Below, in pieces: positions 32,148-44,295 of a DNA stretch of 64,000 nucleotides. The notes under the pieces are model-generated. The model had not been told where the DNA came from. It made no database searches and saw only the letters and a list, made by a program, of their open reading frames with translations. The position numbers and the translations under genes are program-made. Origin of the DNA: Polynucleobacter sp. VK25 (GTDB lineage Bacteria > Pseudomonadota > Gammaproteobacteria > Burkholderiales > Burkholderiaceae). Location: NCBI RefSeq assembly GCF_018687355.1, contig NZ_CP061288.1, forward strand, positions 1 to 64,000, given 5' to 3'. Position 1 is the first letter of the stretch. Each line of letters starts with the position of its first letter.

Positions 32148-32501
32148 ATGCAAGTAAAGCGAGCAACTGTAAAAATGATTTTCCTTTTTACGACGCTCGC
32201 TTTTTTTATGCCGACTGCACAAGCGACTATTGAAGATGAAAATGCATACGCAATCGCAAAGCAAAATGCCTGCTTAGGTTGTCATGCGATTAATAAAAAA
32301 ATTGTTGGGCCAAGCTTTGAATCAGTCGCGCAAAAATATAAAAGCGATTCAAACGCACAAACATTTTTGAAAAATAAAATTGCTAAGGGTGGATCGGGCT
32401 CTTGGGGTGTTGTGCCCATGCCGGCGAACGCAAAACTAAGTGATGCAGATTTGTCTGTGTTAACTAGCTGGATATTGCGTGGCGCACCGGGCAAAAATTA
32501 A
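32148..32501 (+). CDS. Small class I c-type cytochrome
   Basis: The protein has a signal peptide of about 26 residues (cleavage near AQA) and a single heme-attachment motif CLGCH at 42-46. A likely axial methionine lies in the VPMPAN segment. The mature protein is about 91 residues, typical for cytochrome c551/c5-like periplasmic electron carriers. The start at 32148 (MQVKRA) is preferred over the GTG directly before it because of spacing to GTAGG. It is the last gene of a diaA-dolP-cytochrome run and converges with an acetyltransferase gene. Confidence 0.9.
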   Translation: MQVKRATVKMIFLFTTLAFFMPTAQATIEDENAYAIAKQNACLGCHAINKKIVGPSFESVAQKYKSDSNAQTFLKNKIAKGGSGSWGVVPMPANAKLSDADLSVLTSWILRGAPGKN

Positions 32502-32522
32502 TACTGGAAACGAATTAGTTGA

Positions 32523-33179
32523 TTAGCGCGCGAGATCAGGCCTTCCCAAGAACCACCACCATGCCTGGTTGGAGCGCTTGAGATTTTCTTTTAAGGCGTA
32601 ATCCATATCGGCCCACTGCACATTGGCAGCCTCTGCCACAATGGTCGCAGGACTCGCTGGCGGGAGCTTGAGGCAAGCATCAGCATCACCATAGGCGTAT
32701 TCAACAGTCATTCCAGCCTTTTGCGCCAAGTGCATCATCGCCTTGTTATTGGCAAGGCAATGTACATATAGAGTCTCTATGCGGGTATTACGTGAATGCA
32801 CTGCTGAGCGTTCTAGAAGAGCCGTGCCCAGGCCCTGCGAGCGCCCTTCTGGCAGTACAGAGACCCCAAATTCAGCTGCTCGCGCTTGACCTTTATGCTC
32901 GGGTAAATAGGCCAAATGCGCCATGCCAATAAGCTTCAGGTCCAAATCGAACACGCCAAAGATAACGTCTTTATTGAAATTAAGGCGTTCTACATAATGG
33001 CAAATAACCTCATCAGGGGTCTGTGTGCCAAAGCGTAAGCGCCTATCTTCATCATTTAGTTGCAATAAATGATTCAAAATTTCTTGTCTATATTCGGCAT
33101 GAAGCTCGCGAACAGGTACAGCCTGCCCAGCCGTATAAAGGCTTGAGGGTAAGTGACTATTCGCTAATTTGGTGTTCAT
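32523..33179 (-). CDS. GNAT-family N-acetyltransferase
   Basis: The 218-residue protein has the GNAT acetyl-CoA binding signature, with RSQGLGTALLERS as motif A, preceded by a beta-strand-rich core (IGMAHLAYLPEH, EFGVSVLPE). The N-terminal part (HAEYRQEILNHLLQLNDEDRRLRFG) is typical of a subfamily seen in Burkholderiales. Substrate is unknown. The gene is adjacent to the rRNA promoter region and transcribed away from it. Confidence 0.8.
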   Translation of the reverse strand: MNTKLANSHLPSSLYTAGQAVPVRELHAEYRQEILNHLLQLNDEDRRLRFGTQTPDEVICHYVERLNFNKDVIFGVFDLDLKLIGMAHLAYLPEHKGQARAAEFGVSVLPEGRSQGLGTALLERSAVHSRNTRIETLYVHCLANNKAMMHLAQKAGMTVEYAYGDADACLKLPPASPATIVAEAANVQWADMDYALKENLKRSNQAWWWFLGRPDLAR

Positions 33180-33421
33180 CAGTTCATCTTAGCAGTAATG
33201 GTGGGAAATTTCAGGGTTTTCCCTTAGTTTGTTGGAAATAGGCCAAATAAACAGCAAAAAACGGCACTATTTTTTGTCTGAATGAGTCAAAACCCTAAAA
33301 AAATGAAAATTTATTAAAAAAAGTTAAATTTTTTTTAAAATCTAGAGCCTTGTTTCTATTGGGTTTATTCCATAACTAAGAAAAAACTTACCATTTTTTA
33401 AGTAAAAGAGTACGAAAGGTG
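33180..33421. other. Non-coding region upstream of the rRNA promoter
   Basis: The sequence is rich in A- and T-tracts, especially about 33298-33345, and contains no plausible gene. A-tracts close to the -35 could act as an UP element for RNA polymerase. I see no further clear motif. Confidence 0.7.
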
Positions 33422-33450
33422 TTGACGACCCTAAAAAAGTGGGATATAGT
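33422..33450 (+). promoter_or_regulatory. Promoter of the rRNA operon
   Basis: TTGACG (33422-33427), a 17-base spacer and TATAGT (33445-33450) match the sigma-70 consensus well. A GC-rich start region (CTCACC) follows, as is typical for stringently controlled rRNA promoters. Confidence 0.9.
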
Positions 33451-33661
33451 CTCACCTCTCTGCTGAATGTTTTTTGAAACGAGAAACAAGTCAGCCCTCT
33501 TTAAAAATTAGTCAACCGATAATTGTGGGTACTAAGTGAAAGCATCCAGTCCTTCGGGACAGATGTAAATAAATAGTACTCATAGACAGTAAAAAGATTT
33601 GGTTTTATTACCAAGTCAATTTCTTGAATGAGTGCGACGATCCGCAAGGATCACAGGAATT
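33451..33661 (+). other. rRNA leader with boxA and pre-16S processing arm
   Basis: A boxA-like element (CCTCTTTAAAAA, 33496-33507) would recruit NusB/NusE for antitermination. The segment 33511-33546 is complementary to 35205-35240 after 16S, with an internal loop, forming the RNase III stem that releases pre-16S rRNA. A small hairpin GATCC-GCAA-GGATC lies near 33640. Confidence 0.85.
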
Positions 33662-35197
<1,536 letters not shown>

Positions 35198-35252
35198 GAG
35201 AAAAGATGCTGAATCCTAGTGCCCACACTTATCGGTTGACAATAAAAGCCAC

Positions 35253-35329
35253 GGGTCTGTAGCTCAGCTGGTTAGAGCACTGTGTTGATAACGCAGGGGT
35301 CGTAGGTTCAAGTCCTACCAGACCCACCA
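35253..35329 (+). tRNA. tRNA-Ile(GAT)
   Basis: A 77-base tRNA in the 16S-23S spacer, with acceptor GGGTCTG/CAGACCC, anticodon loop TTGATAA (anticodon GAT) and encoded CCA. Confidence 0.98.
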
Positions 35330-35359
35330 CCAGCCAGAAACAAGACTTAGTGGGACGTT

Positions 35360-35435
35360 GGGGGATTAGCTCAGCTGGGAGAGCACCTGCTTTGCAAGCA
35401 GGGGGTCGTCGGTTCGATCCCGTCATCCTCCACCA
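35360..35435 (+). tRNA. tRNA-Ala(TGC)
   Basis: A 76-base spacer tRNA with anticodon TGC. The acceptor pairs GGGGGAT with ATCCTCC and includes the G3-U70 pair, the classic identity element for alanine. Confidence 0.98.
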
Positions 35436-35703
35436 TCATCTAAATGTCAAAACTAAGTGATCTAACGATTATTTAGTTTTGCCATTTATGGCTGTTCTTT
35501 AAAAATTTGAGTAAGCAAAGTGTCAAATGTTTCTTTGAGAGGACATTTGACAATGTAATAAGGGTAAAGATTGAATCATCAATCAGTAATACAAACGAGT
35601 TTTACCAAGTTCTTAACAAAGTACTTACAGTTTGGATTACGGCAAACATGTCAGAAGTAGAAGTAAAACCTATAACGGTTACTAGCAATGGTGCTCGTTA
35701 TAG
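35436..35703 (+). other. tRNA-Ala to 23S spacer with boxA and pre-23S stem arm
   Basis: A boxA-like element (TGTTCTTTAAAAA) at 35493-35505 precedes 23S. The segment 35691-35707 is complementary, with one mismatch, to 38572-38588 after 23S and forms the pre-23S processing stem. An open frame here (35507-35713) is not considered a gene. Confidence 0.8.
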
Positions 35704-38577
<2,874 letters not shown>

Positions 38578-38681
38578 ATAACCAGCACTATTGTGTTGGA
38601 TGTTTGCCAGATTTAATCTGCATCCTTATTACATGCTTACTCAAATAGAGTTGTTGATTTAATCAGCAACTCGACCCTCTA

Positions 38682-38798
38682 CGCCCGGTGACCATAGCAA
38701 GTTGGAACCACTCCTTCCCATCCCGAACAGGACAGTGAAACGACTTTACGCCGATGATAGTGCGGATTACCCGTGTGAAAGTAGGTAACTGCCGGGCA
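38682..38798 (+). rRNA. rrf: 5S ribosomal RNA
   Basis: About 117 bases with terminal helix GCCCGG/CCGGGC and the conserved GAACCACTCC and CCGATGATAG segments. The exact ends are uncertain by a few bases. Confidence 0.96.
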
Positions 38799-38806
38799 CC
38801 AATGCG

Positions 38807-38837
38807 ACGCCCAGACCCTTTAGGTCTGGGCGTTTTT
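38807..38837 (+). terminator. rRNA operon terminator
   Basis: A perfect 11-base GC-rich stem (ACGCCCAGACC/GGTCTGGGCGT) with loop CTTTA runs into a T-tract, directly after 5S. Confidence 0.95.
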
Positions 38838-38861
38838 ACTTGTGCAAAGCGTTTAGAGATA

Positions 38862-38890
38862 TTGACAGAAACTCCATTTGGAGTCAGAAT
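38862..38890 (+). promoter_or_regulatory. Promoter of the tRNA-tuf-secE-nusG transcript
   Basis: TTGACA (38862-38867), a 17-base spacer and CAGAAT (38885-38890) lie just after the rRNA terminator and 11 bases before tRNA-Tyr. Confidence 0.7.
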
Positions 38891-38901
38891 ATTGGGTTCG
38901 C

Positions 38902-38986
38902 GGAGGGGTGTCCGAGCGGCTAAAGGAGGCAGACTGTAAATCTGTTGGCTATGCCTACGTAGGTTCGAATCCTACCCCCTCCACCA
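38902..38986 (+). tRNA. tRNA-Tyr(GTA)
   Basis: An 85-base class II tRNA with a long variable arm, anticodon loop CTGTAAA (anticodon GTA) and encoded CCA. Confidence 0.98.
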
Positions 38987-38991
38987 GATGT

Positions 38992-39065
38992 GCGGGATTA
39001 GTTTAATGGTAAAACAGCAGATTTCCAATCTTCGGTCAAGAGTTCGATTCTCTTATCCCGCTCCA
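38992..39065 (+). tRNA. tRNA-Gly(TCC)
   Basis: A 74-base tRNA with anticodon loop TTTCCAA (anticodon TCC) and an acceptor stem GCGGGAT/ATCCCGC. It lies five bases after tRNA-Tyr. Confidence 0.97.
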
Positions 39066-39086
39066 GAATTTGTTGCATTAGATTTC

Positions 39087-39161
<75 letters not shown>

Positions 39162-39225
39162 TGTTTGATTTTATTAATTGTGTATTTCGTGTTTGGTTTA
39201 AGAGTTAACTAAAGGCAGATTAAAA

Positions 39226-40416
39226 ATGGCAAAAGAAAAATTCGAGCGGACAAAACCGCACGTAAACGTAGGCACTATCGGTCACGTTGACCACGGTAAA
39301 ACTACATTGACAGCAGCAATCGCAACCGTGCTCTCTAAAGCATTCGGCGGCGAAGCTAAAGCATACGATCAGATCGATGCTGCTCCAGAAGAAAAAGCAC
39401 GTGGTATTACGATTAATACTGCGCACGTTGAGTATGAGACTGCAAATCGTCACTACGCTCACGTTGACTGCCCAGGACATGCTGACTACGTTAAGAACAT
39501 GATTACTGGTGCTGCTCAGATGGACGGCGCTATTTTGGTTTGTTCTGCTGCTGACGGCCCAATGCCACAAACTCGTGAGCACATCCTCTTGGCACGCCAA
39601 GTTGGTGTTCCTTACATCGTCGTTTTCTTGAACAAGTGCGACATGGTTGATGACGCTGAATTGCTCGAGTTAGTTGAAATGGAAGTTCGTGAGCTTCTAT
39701 CTAAGTACAACTTCCCTGGCGATGACACACCAATCATTCAAGGTTCTGCTAAGTTAGCGCTTGAAGGCGACGAAGGCCCATTGGGTAAAGAAGCCATCAT
39801 GAAATTGGCTGAAGCACTTGACACATACATCCCAACTCCAGAGCGTGCTGTTGACGGCGCGTTCTTGATGCCAGTAGAAGACGTGTTCTCTATCTCCGGT
39901 CGCGGTACTGTTGTTACAGGCCGTATCGAGCGCGGTATCGTTAAAGTGGGCGAAGAGATTGAAATCATCGGTATCAAGCCAACCCTCAAGACAACTTGTA
40001 CTGGTGTTGAAATGTTCCGCAAATTGCTCGACCAAGGTCAAGCAGGCGATAACGTTGGTATCTTGTTACGCGGTACAAAACGTGAAGAAGTTGAGCGCGG
40101 CCAAGTATTGGCTAAGCCAGGTTCAATCACTCCACATACTCACTTTACAGCCGAGGTTTACATCTTGGGTAAAGACGAAGGTGGTCGTCATACTCCGTTC
40201 TTTAACAACTATCGTCCACAGTTTTACTTCCGTACAACGGACGTAACTGGTTCAATCGAGTTGCCAAAAGACAAAGAAATGGTAATGCCTGGCGATAACG
40301 TCACTATTACCGTAAAACTCATCGCTCCAATCGCGATGGAAGAAGGTTTACGTTTTGCGATCCGTGAAGGTGGCCGTACTGTTGGCGCCGGCGTGGTTGC
40401 AAAGATTTTGGCTTAA
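39226..40416 (+). CDS. tuf: Elongation factor Tu, copy 1
   Basis: EF-Tu brings aminoacyl-tRNA to the ribosome as a GTP complex. The 396-residue protein has G1 GHVDHGKT near residue 19, the DCPGHADY motif and NKCDMVDD. The translated protein is identical to that of the second copy at 56031-57221. By eye the two genes differ at only four synonymous bases, 39441, 39444, 39447 and 39477, a clustered patch that suggests recent gene conversion. The gene sits in the classic tRNA-Tyr-Gly-Thr-tuf-tRNA-Trp-secE-nusG arrangement. Confidence 0.99.
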   Translation: MAKEKFERTKPHVNVGTIGHVDHGKTTLTAAIATVLSKAFGGEAKAYDQIDAAPEEKARGITINTAHVEYETANRHYAHVDCPGHADYVKNMITGAAQMDGAILVCSAADGPMPQTREHILLARQVGVPYIVVFLNKCDMVDDAELLELVEMEVRELLSKYNFPGDDTPIIQGSAKLALEGDEGPLGKEAIMKLAEALDTYIPTPERAVDGAFLMPVEDVFSISGRGTVVTGRIERGIVKVGEEIEIIGIKPTLKTTCTGVEMFRKLLDQGQAGDNVGILLRGTKREEVERGQVLAKPGSITPHTHFTAEVYILGKDEGGRHTPFFNNYRPQFYFRTTDVTGSIELPKDKEMVMPGDNVTITVKLIAPIAMEEGLRFAIREGGRTVGAGVVAKILA

Positions 40417-40440
40417 GTAGTAAGTAATTAGTTTTTATAA

Positions 40441-40516
40441 AGGGGTGTAGCTCAATTGGCAGAGCGTTGGTCTCCAAAACCAAAGGTTGGGGGTTCGATG
40501 CCCTCCGCCCCTGCCA
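40441..40516 (+). tRNA. tRNA-Trp(CCA)
   Basis: A 76-base tRNA between tuf and secE, with anticodon loop CTCCAAA (anticodon CCA), acceptor AGGGGTG/CGCCCCT and encoded CCA. Confidence 0.97.
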
Positions 40517-40536
40517 CGATTTGAACTGAAAGCAAA

Positions 40537-40914
40537 ATGTCTCATCAAACAGCAAGTCATACTGAAGAAAAAAGCGGCTGGGTCTCTGGACTCGCTGCTT
40601 TAATCGTTGTTGCGGCGTTAGTTCTTTACTACACGCTGGCGGATCAATCCATGTTGGTTCGTTTGGCTGTTTTGTTTGGCGGTATTGCAGCTGCAGTTGT
40701 CATCGTGGCGATTTCACCAGATGGGCGTCGTTTTATTGCCTACGCAAAAGATTCTTGGTACGAAGTAAAAAAGGTTGTTTGGCCAACTCGTAAAGAGACC
40801 ACCCAAATGACTCTAGTCGTATTTGGCTTTGTTCTGATCATGTCCCTGTTTTTATGGATGGCAGACAAATTGATTGAATGGCTAGTTTTTTCAGTCTTTT
40901 TGGGCTGGAAGTGA
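40537..40914 (+). CDS. secE: Preprotein translocase subunit SecE
   Basis: SecE clamps SecY in the Sec translocon. The 125-residue protein has two N-terminal hydrophobic helices and a conserved C-terminal region (EVKKVVWPTRKETTQMT) before the last helix, the three-helix layout of E. coli SecE. It is 20 bases after tRNA-Trp and 7 bases before nusG. Confidence 0.97.
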   Translation: MSHQTASHTEEKSGWVSGLAALIVVAALVLYYTLADQSMLVRLAVLFGGIAAAVVIVAISPDGRRFIAYAKDSWYEVKKVVWPTRKETTQMTLVVFGFVLIMSLFLWMADKLIEWLVFSVFLGWK

Positions 40915-40921
40915 GTAAAAA

Positions 40922-41494
40922 ATGACTGATACTGAAGTAGCTACAAATCCCCAGGCTACCGGCAATATGCGCTGGTATGTTATTCATGCTTATTCTGGCA
41001 TGGAAAAAAGCGTGAAAAAAGGCCTTGAAGAGCGTATTGCGCGCTCTGGCATGCCTGAAAAATTTGGCCGAATTTTGGTCCCTTCCGAAGAGGTTGTGGA
41101 GATCAAATCCGGTGCTAAATCAGTTTCTGAGCGTCGTTTCTTCCCAGGATATGTCCTGATCGAGATGGAAATGACCGACGAGAGCTGGCATTTAGTGAAA
41201 AACACGCCAAAAGTGACTGGTTTCGTAGGCGGTGTTCGTAACCGTCCAAGCCCTATTTCTACGGCTGAAGTAGCCAAAATCATGGATCAAATGCAGGCTG
41301 GGGTGGATAAACCTAAGCCTAAGACCCTATTTGAGGTTGGCGAGATCGTACGTGTCAAAGAAGGTCCATTTGTTGATTTCAACGGAAATATCGAAGAAGT
41401 CAATTATGAGAAGTCAAGATTGCGCGTTTCTGTTACAATTTTTGGCCGCGGTACCCCAGTTGAGTTGGAGTTCGGCCAGGTAGAAAAGATGTAA
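40922..41494 (+). CDS. nusG: Transcription antitermination factor NusG
   Basis: NusG binds RNA polymerase and links it to Rho or the leading ribosome. The 190-residue protein has the NGN domain beginning [19 protein letters not shown] with the [10 protein letters not shown] strand, and the C-terminal KOW domain around [17 protein letters not shown]. It is co-transcribed with secE. A weak hairpin with T-tract follows the stop codon. Confidence 0.97.
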   Translation: MTDTEVATNPQATGNMRWYVIHAYSGMEKSVKKGLEERIARSGMPEKFGRILVPSEEVVEIKSGAKSVSERRFFPGYVLIEMEMTDESWHLVKNTPKVTGFVGGVRNRPSPISTAEVAKIMDQMQAGVDKPKPKTLFEVGEIVRVKEGPFVDFNGNIEEVNYEKSRLRVSVTIFGRGTPVELEFGQVEKM

Positions 41495-41518
41495 AAACAA
41501 GGACTTAGTCCTGGTTTT
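41494..41518 (+). terminator. Weak terminator or attenuator between nusG and rplK
   Basis: The segment AAAAC-A-AGGAC pairs with GTCCT-G-GTTTT around the loop TTA, with one mismatch, and ends in four T. It would give partial termination before rplK. No convincing promoter is seen in the rest of the 147-base gap. Confidence 0.5.
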
Positions 41519-41641
41519 AGTAGTTGGCAGTTAAGTGGTTAGCAATAACCGAGGAGCGGAGCTAGAAAGCCAAAAACTAGCGAAGCGTTTACTCAACAGC
41601 GGTCTTTCCTAATGAGGTTAGGCGCGCTTTAAGGAGCACAC

Positions 41642-42073
41642 ATGGCAAAGAAGATTATTGGCTTTATTAAGCTGCAGATCCCTGCAGGTAAAGCAAATCC
41701 ATCACCACCCGTAGGTCCAGCATTGGGTCAACGCGGTCTTAACATTATGGAATTCTGTAAGGCGTTTAATGCTCAAACTCAGAGCATGGAACCTGGCCTA
41801 CCAATTCCAGTCGTGATTACAGCGTTTGCTGATAAGAGCTTCACATTCATCATGAAGACTCCTCCAGCAACCATCATGATTAAGAAGGCTGCGAAGATTG
41901 AAAAAGGATCACCACGTCCTCATACCGATAAAGTGGGTTCAATTACTCGTGCTCAAGCGGAAGAAATCGCTAAAGCAAAAATGCCAGATTTGACAGCAGC
42001 CGATATGGATGCAGCTGTTAGAACAATCGCTGGTAGCGCCCGTTCCATGGGCATCACTGTGGAAGGTCTCTAA
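41642..42073 (+). CDS. rplK: 50S ribosomal protein L11
   Basis: L11 forms part of the GTPase-associated centre and is needed for RelA activation. The 143-residue protein starts [20 protein letters not shown], with [18 protein letters not shown], the L11 signature. The C-terminal RNA-binding domain ends AARSMGI-like ([13 protein letters not shown]). It heads the rplKA pair; a GGAG ribosome-binding site precedes the ATG. Confidence 0.98.
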   Translation: MAKKIIGFIKLQIPAGKANPSPPVGPALGQRGLNIMEFCKAFNAQTQSMEPGLPIPVVITAFADKSFTFIMKTPPATIMIKKAAKIEKGSPRPHTDKVGSITRAQAEEIAKAKMPDLTAADMDAAVRTIAGSARSMGITVEGL

Positions 42074-42075
42074 TC

Positions 42076-42777
42076 ATGACTAAATTATCTAAACGCGTTA
42101 AAGCAATTCAATCTAAAGTTGATCGCAACAAATTCTATTCATTAGATGATGCATTGAACCTCGTTAAAGAGTGTGCAACTGCTAAGTTTGATGAGTCTAT
42201 CGACGTTGCTGTTCAGTTAGGTATTGATGCTAAGAAATCTGACCAAGTTGTGCGTGGCGCAGTAGTGCTCCCAGCTGGTACAGGTAAGCATGTTCGTGTT
42301 GCTGTTTTTGCACAAGGCGAGAAGGCTGAACAAGCTAAAGCTGCTGGTGCAGAAATTGTTGGCATGGAAGATCTTGCTGAACAAATTAAAGGCGGCAAAA
42401 TTGATTTTGATATTTTGATCGCATCTCCAGACACAATGAAAATTGTTGGTACTTTAGGTCAAGTATTGGGCCCACGTGGTTTGATGCCGAATCCAAAAGT
42501 TGGAACAGTTACTCCTGACGTTGCTACTGCAGTTAAGAATGCAAAAGCTGGTCAAGTTCAGTTCCGTGTGGACAAAGCCGGTATCGTGCACGCAAGCATT
42601 GGCCGTCGTTCATTCGAGCCAACTGCATTGAAATCTAACTTGCTCGCATTGCTCGAGGCTTTGAATAAAGCAAAGCCACCTGCATCAAAGGGTATTTATT
42701 TAAAGAAGGTTGCCGTAAGCAGCACCATGGGTGCAGGCGTACGCGTAGACCAAGCATCGTTACAGGCTGCAGCTTAA
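42076..42777 (+). CDS. rplA: 50S ribosomal protein L1
   Basis: L1 forms the flexible L1 stalk at the E site. The 233-residue protein has [17 protein letters not shown] and the signature [14 protein letters not shown]. In E. coli L1 also represses the translation of the rplKA mRNA; whether that happens here was not established. It starts two bases after rplK. Confidence 0.98.
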   Translation: MTKLSKRVKAIQSKVDRNKFYSLDDALNLVKECATAKFDESIDVAVQLGIDAKKSDQVVRGAVVLPAGTGKHVRVAVFAQGEKAEQAKAAGAEIVGMEDLAEQIKGGKIDFDILIASPDTMKIVGTLGQVLGPRGLMPNPKVGTVTPDVATAVKNAKAGQVQFRVDKAGIVHASIGRRSFEPTALKSNLLALLEALNKAKPPASKGIYLKKVAVSSTMGAGVRVDQASLQAAA

Positions 42778-42995
42778 TTAGCTTGTAACAAAAAAGAACT
42801 TTGGGTCGACTCCCATTCTTGCAGTGAGAGTCGAACATCAAAGACCGTTGGTGGATTAGTTGCTAATACAGAGTTAATTCTTAATCGTTACGAAAGTAAT
42901 AGCCAGCGCAGATGGCGACCCTGAAAAGATTTTCACAAGAACTTTGTGAACAAATGATCAGACGCTGGTGTGTAACCCCAACTGGCAACAGTTGG
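42778..42995 (+). promoter_or_regulatory. Probable L10 leader of the rplJL mRNA
   Basis: The non-coding gap before rplJ contains several hairpins, including GTCGACTC (about 42807) paired with GAGAGTCGA, and a region with ACCGTTGGTGG and AGCGCAGATGGCGACCC. Position and structure suggest the L10/L12-binding autoregulatory leader known from many bacteria. The exact fold was not computed. Confidence 0.55.
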
Positions 42996-43000
42996 TTTTT
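42978..43000 (+). terminator. Terminator-shaped hairpin just before rplJ
   Basis: A perfect 7-base stem (CCAACTG/CAGTTGG) with GCAA loop is followed at once by five T. It ends 13 bases before the rplJ start codon and could act as an attenuator. Confidence 0.65.
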
Positions 43001-43013
43001 ATGGAGTTAAACC

Positions 43014-43655
43014 GTGCCTTTGAATGTACAAGACAAAAAAGCGATTGTTGCTGATGTCGGCGCTCAATTGGCTGGAGCTCAAACAGTCGTGCTCGCTGAA
43101 TACCGTGGTATTCCAGTAGAGCAGTTGACAAAGCTACGTGCTAGCGCACGTGACCAAGGTGTATATCTTCGCGTTTTGAAGAACACATTGGCACGCCGTG
43201 CTGCACAAGGCACACAGTTTGAGCCTCTTGCTGATTCGATGGTTGGCCCCTTGATCTATGGCATTTCTGCTGATCCGATTGCTTCGGCAAAAGTATTGCA
43301 GGCCTTTGCTAAGACTCAAGACAAGCTAGTCATTACTGCTGGCTTATATAACGGCAAGTTGTTAGATGTTGCAGGCGTTAAAGCCCTTGCAACAATTCCA
43401 AGCCGCGACGAGTTGTTATCTCAGTTGTTAGGTGTGATGTTGGCGCCTGTCTCTGCGATGGCTCGCGTATTGGGCGCAGTAGCAGCACAAAAGGCAGAAG
43501 GAGCACCTGCTCCTGTTGCAGCACCGGTAGCAGAAGTAGCAGCAGCCCCAGCAGAAGTAGTTGCTGAAGCCGCCGCTCCAGAAGCAAGTGCTGAGCCTGC
43601 AGCCGCAGCCCCAGAAGCTGGAACAGAAGCAAACGAAACCCCTGCCGCTGAATAA
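43014..43655 (+). CDS. rplJ: 50S ribosomal protein L10 with a long alanine-rich tail
   Basis: L10 anchors the L7/L12 stalk. It starts with GTG preceded by ATGGAG. Residues 1-160 match ordinary L10, including the C-terminal helix region ([14 protein letters not shown]...) that binds L7/L12 dimers. The protein is 213 residues, about 48 longer than E. coli L10, because residues 161-213 form a low-complexity tail of Ala, Pro, Glu and Val. The tail has no lysine or arginine, and its role is unknown. It is followed by rplL after 36 bases. Confidence 0.97.
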   Translation: MPLNVQDKKAIVADVGAQLAGAQTVVLAEYRGIPVEQLTKLRASARDQGVYLRVLKNTLARRAAQGTQFEPLADSMVGPLIYGISADPIASAKVLQAFAKTQDKLVITAGLYNGKLLDVAGVKALATIPSRDELLSQLLGVMLAPVSAMARVLGAVAAQKAEGAPAPVAAPVAEVAAAPAEVVAEAAAPEASAEPAAAAPEAGTEANETPAAE

Positions 43656-43691
43656 GCGACAGATTAACTATTTAAGTATTAGGAGCTAAAA

Positions 43692-44069
43692 ATGGCGATT
43701 ACTAAAGAAGAAATCATTGATGCAGTAGGTAGCATGTCCGTTATGGATTTGAACGACTTGGTTAAGGCGTTCGAAGAGAAGTTTGGCGTTTCAGCTGCAG
43801 CTATGGCTGTTGCTGGTCCTGCTGGTGCAGGCGGTGGCGGTGCTGCTGCTGAAGAGCAAACAGAATTCACTGTTAACTTGCTCGAAGCTGGCGCAAACAA
43901 GGTTTCAGTAATTAAGGCAGTTCGCGAAATTACTGGTCTTGGCTTGAAAGAAGCTAAGGACTTGGTTGACGGTGCACCGAAGCCAATCAAAGAAGGCGTT
44001 GACAAGAAAACTGCTGAAGAAGCTAAGAAGAAGCTTGAAGAAGCTGGCGCTAAAGCAGAACTCAAGTAA
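43692..44069 (+). CDS. rplL: 50S ribosomal protein L7/L12
   Basis: L7/L12 is the multi-copy stalk protein that recruits translational GTPases. The 125-residue protein has the N-terminal dimerisation domain, a flexible Ala/Gly-rich hinge ([18 protein letters not shown]) and the compact C-terminal domain with the [19 protein letters not shown] motif. A good GGAG site precedes the ATG. A 226-base structured gap separates it from rpoB. Confidence 0.98.
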   Translation: MAITKEEIIDAVGSMSVMDLNDLVKAFEEKFGVSAAAMAVAGPAGAGGGGAAAEEQTEFTVNLLEAGANKVSVIKAVREITGLGLKEAKDLVDGAPKPIKEGVDKKTAEEAKKKLEEAGAKAELK

Positions 44070-44114
44070 TACACACAATGCTGGCGCCTCTCACAAAGAG
44101 GCGTTAGCCATGTT

Positions 44115-44168
44115 GGGTTTGACCTCTAGAGGTCAAACCCGATTTCATTTCTGATTGAAATCGGGTTT
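44115..44168 (+). promoter_or_regulatory. Two overlapping, mutually exclusive hairpins between rplL and rpoB
   Basis: A 26-base perfect palindrome (44115-44140) overlaps a second hairpin with a 13-base perfect stem (44135-44147 with 44156-44168). The segment AAACCC at 44135-44140 takes part in both stems, so only one can form at a time. Little T-run follows. The position matches the E. coli rplL-rpoB attenuator and RNase III site. Confidence 0.75.
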
Positions 44169-44202
44169 GCCTTCTGATACGACTGCAGAATGCAAGTTTG
44201 GT

Positions 44203-44235
44203 CGGACACTAGATCTTTCGATTTAGTGTTGTCCG
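44203..44235 (+). promoter_or_regulatory. Third hairpin upstream of rpoB
   Basis: CGGACACTA (44203-44211) pairs with TAGTG..GTCCG (44224-44235), with a small bulge. It lies 60 bases before the rpoB start codon and may affect the mRNA's processing or translation. Confidence 0.5.
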
Positions 44236-44295
44236 CCAGTGATTGGTAGTGGCCAATCGCCAAATCTTTGTACAGTCGCTGAATTCGGAGATGAA

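Noticed and set aside
35229..35426. A frame antisense to tRNA-Ile and tRNA-Ala
   Set aside because: A common artefact: translations of antisense tRNA give recurrent GLEPTTPALST-like peptides. The tRNA genes explain the sequence.
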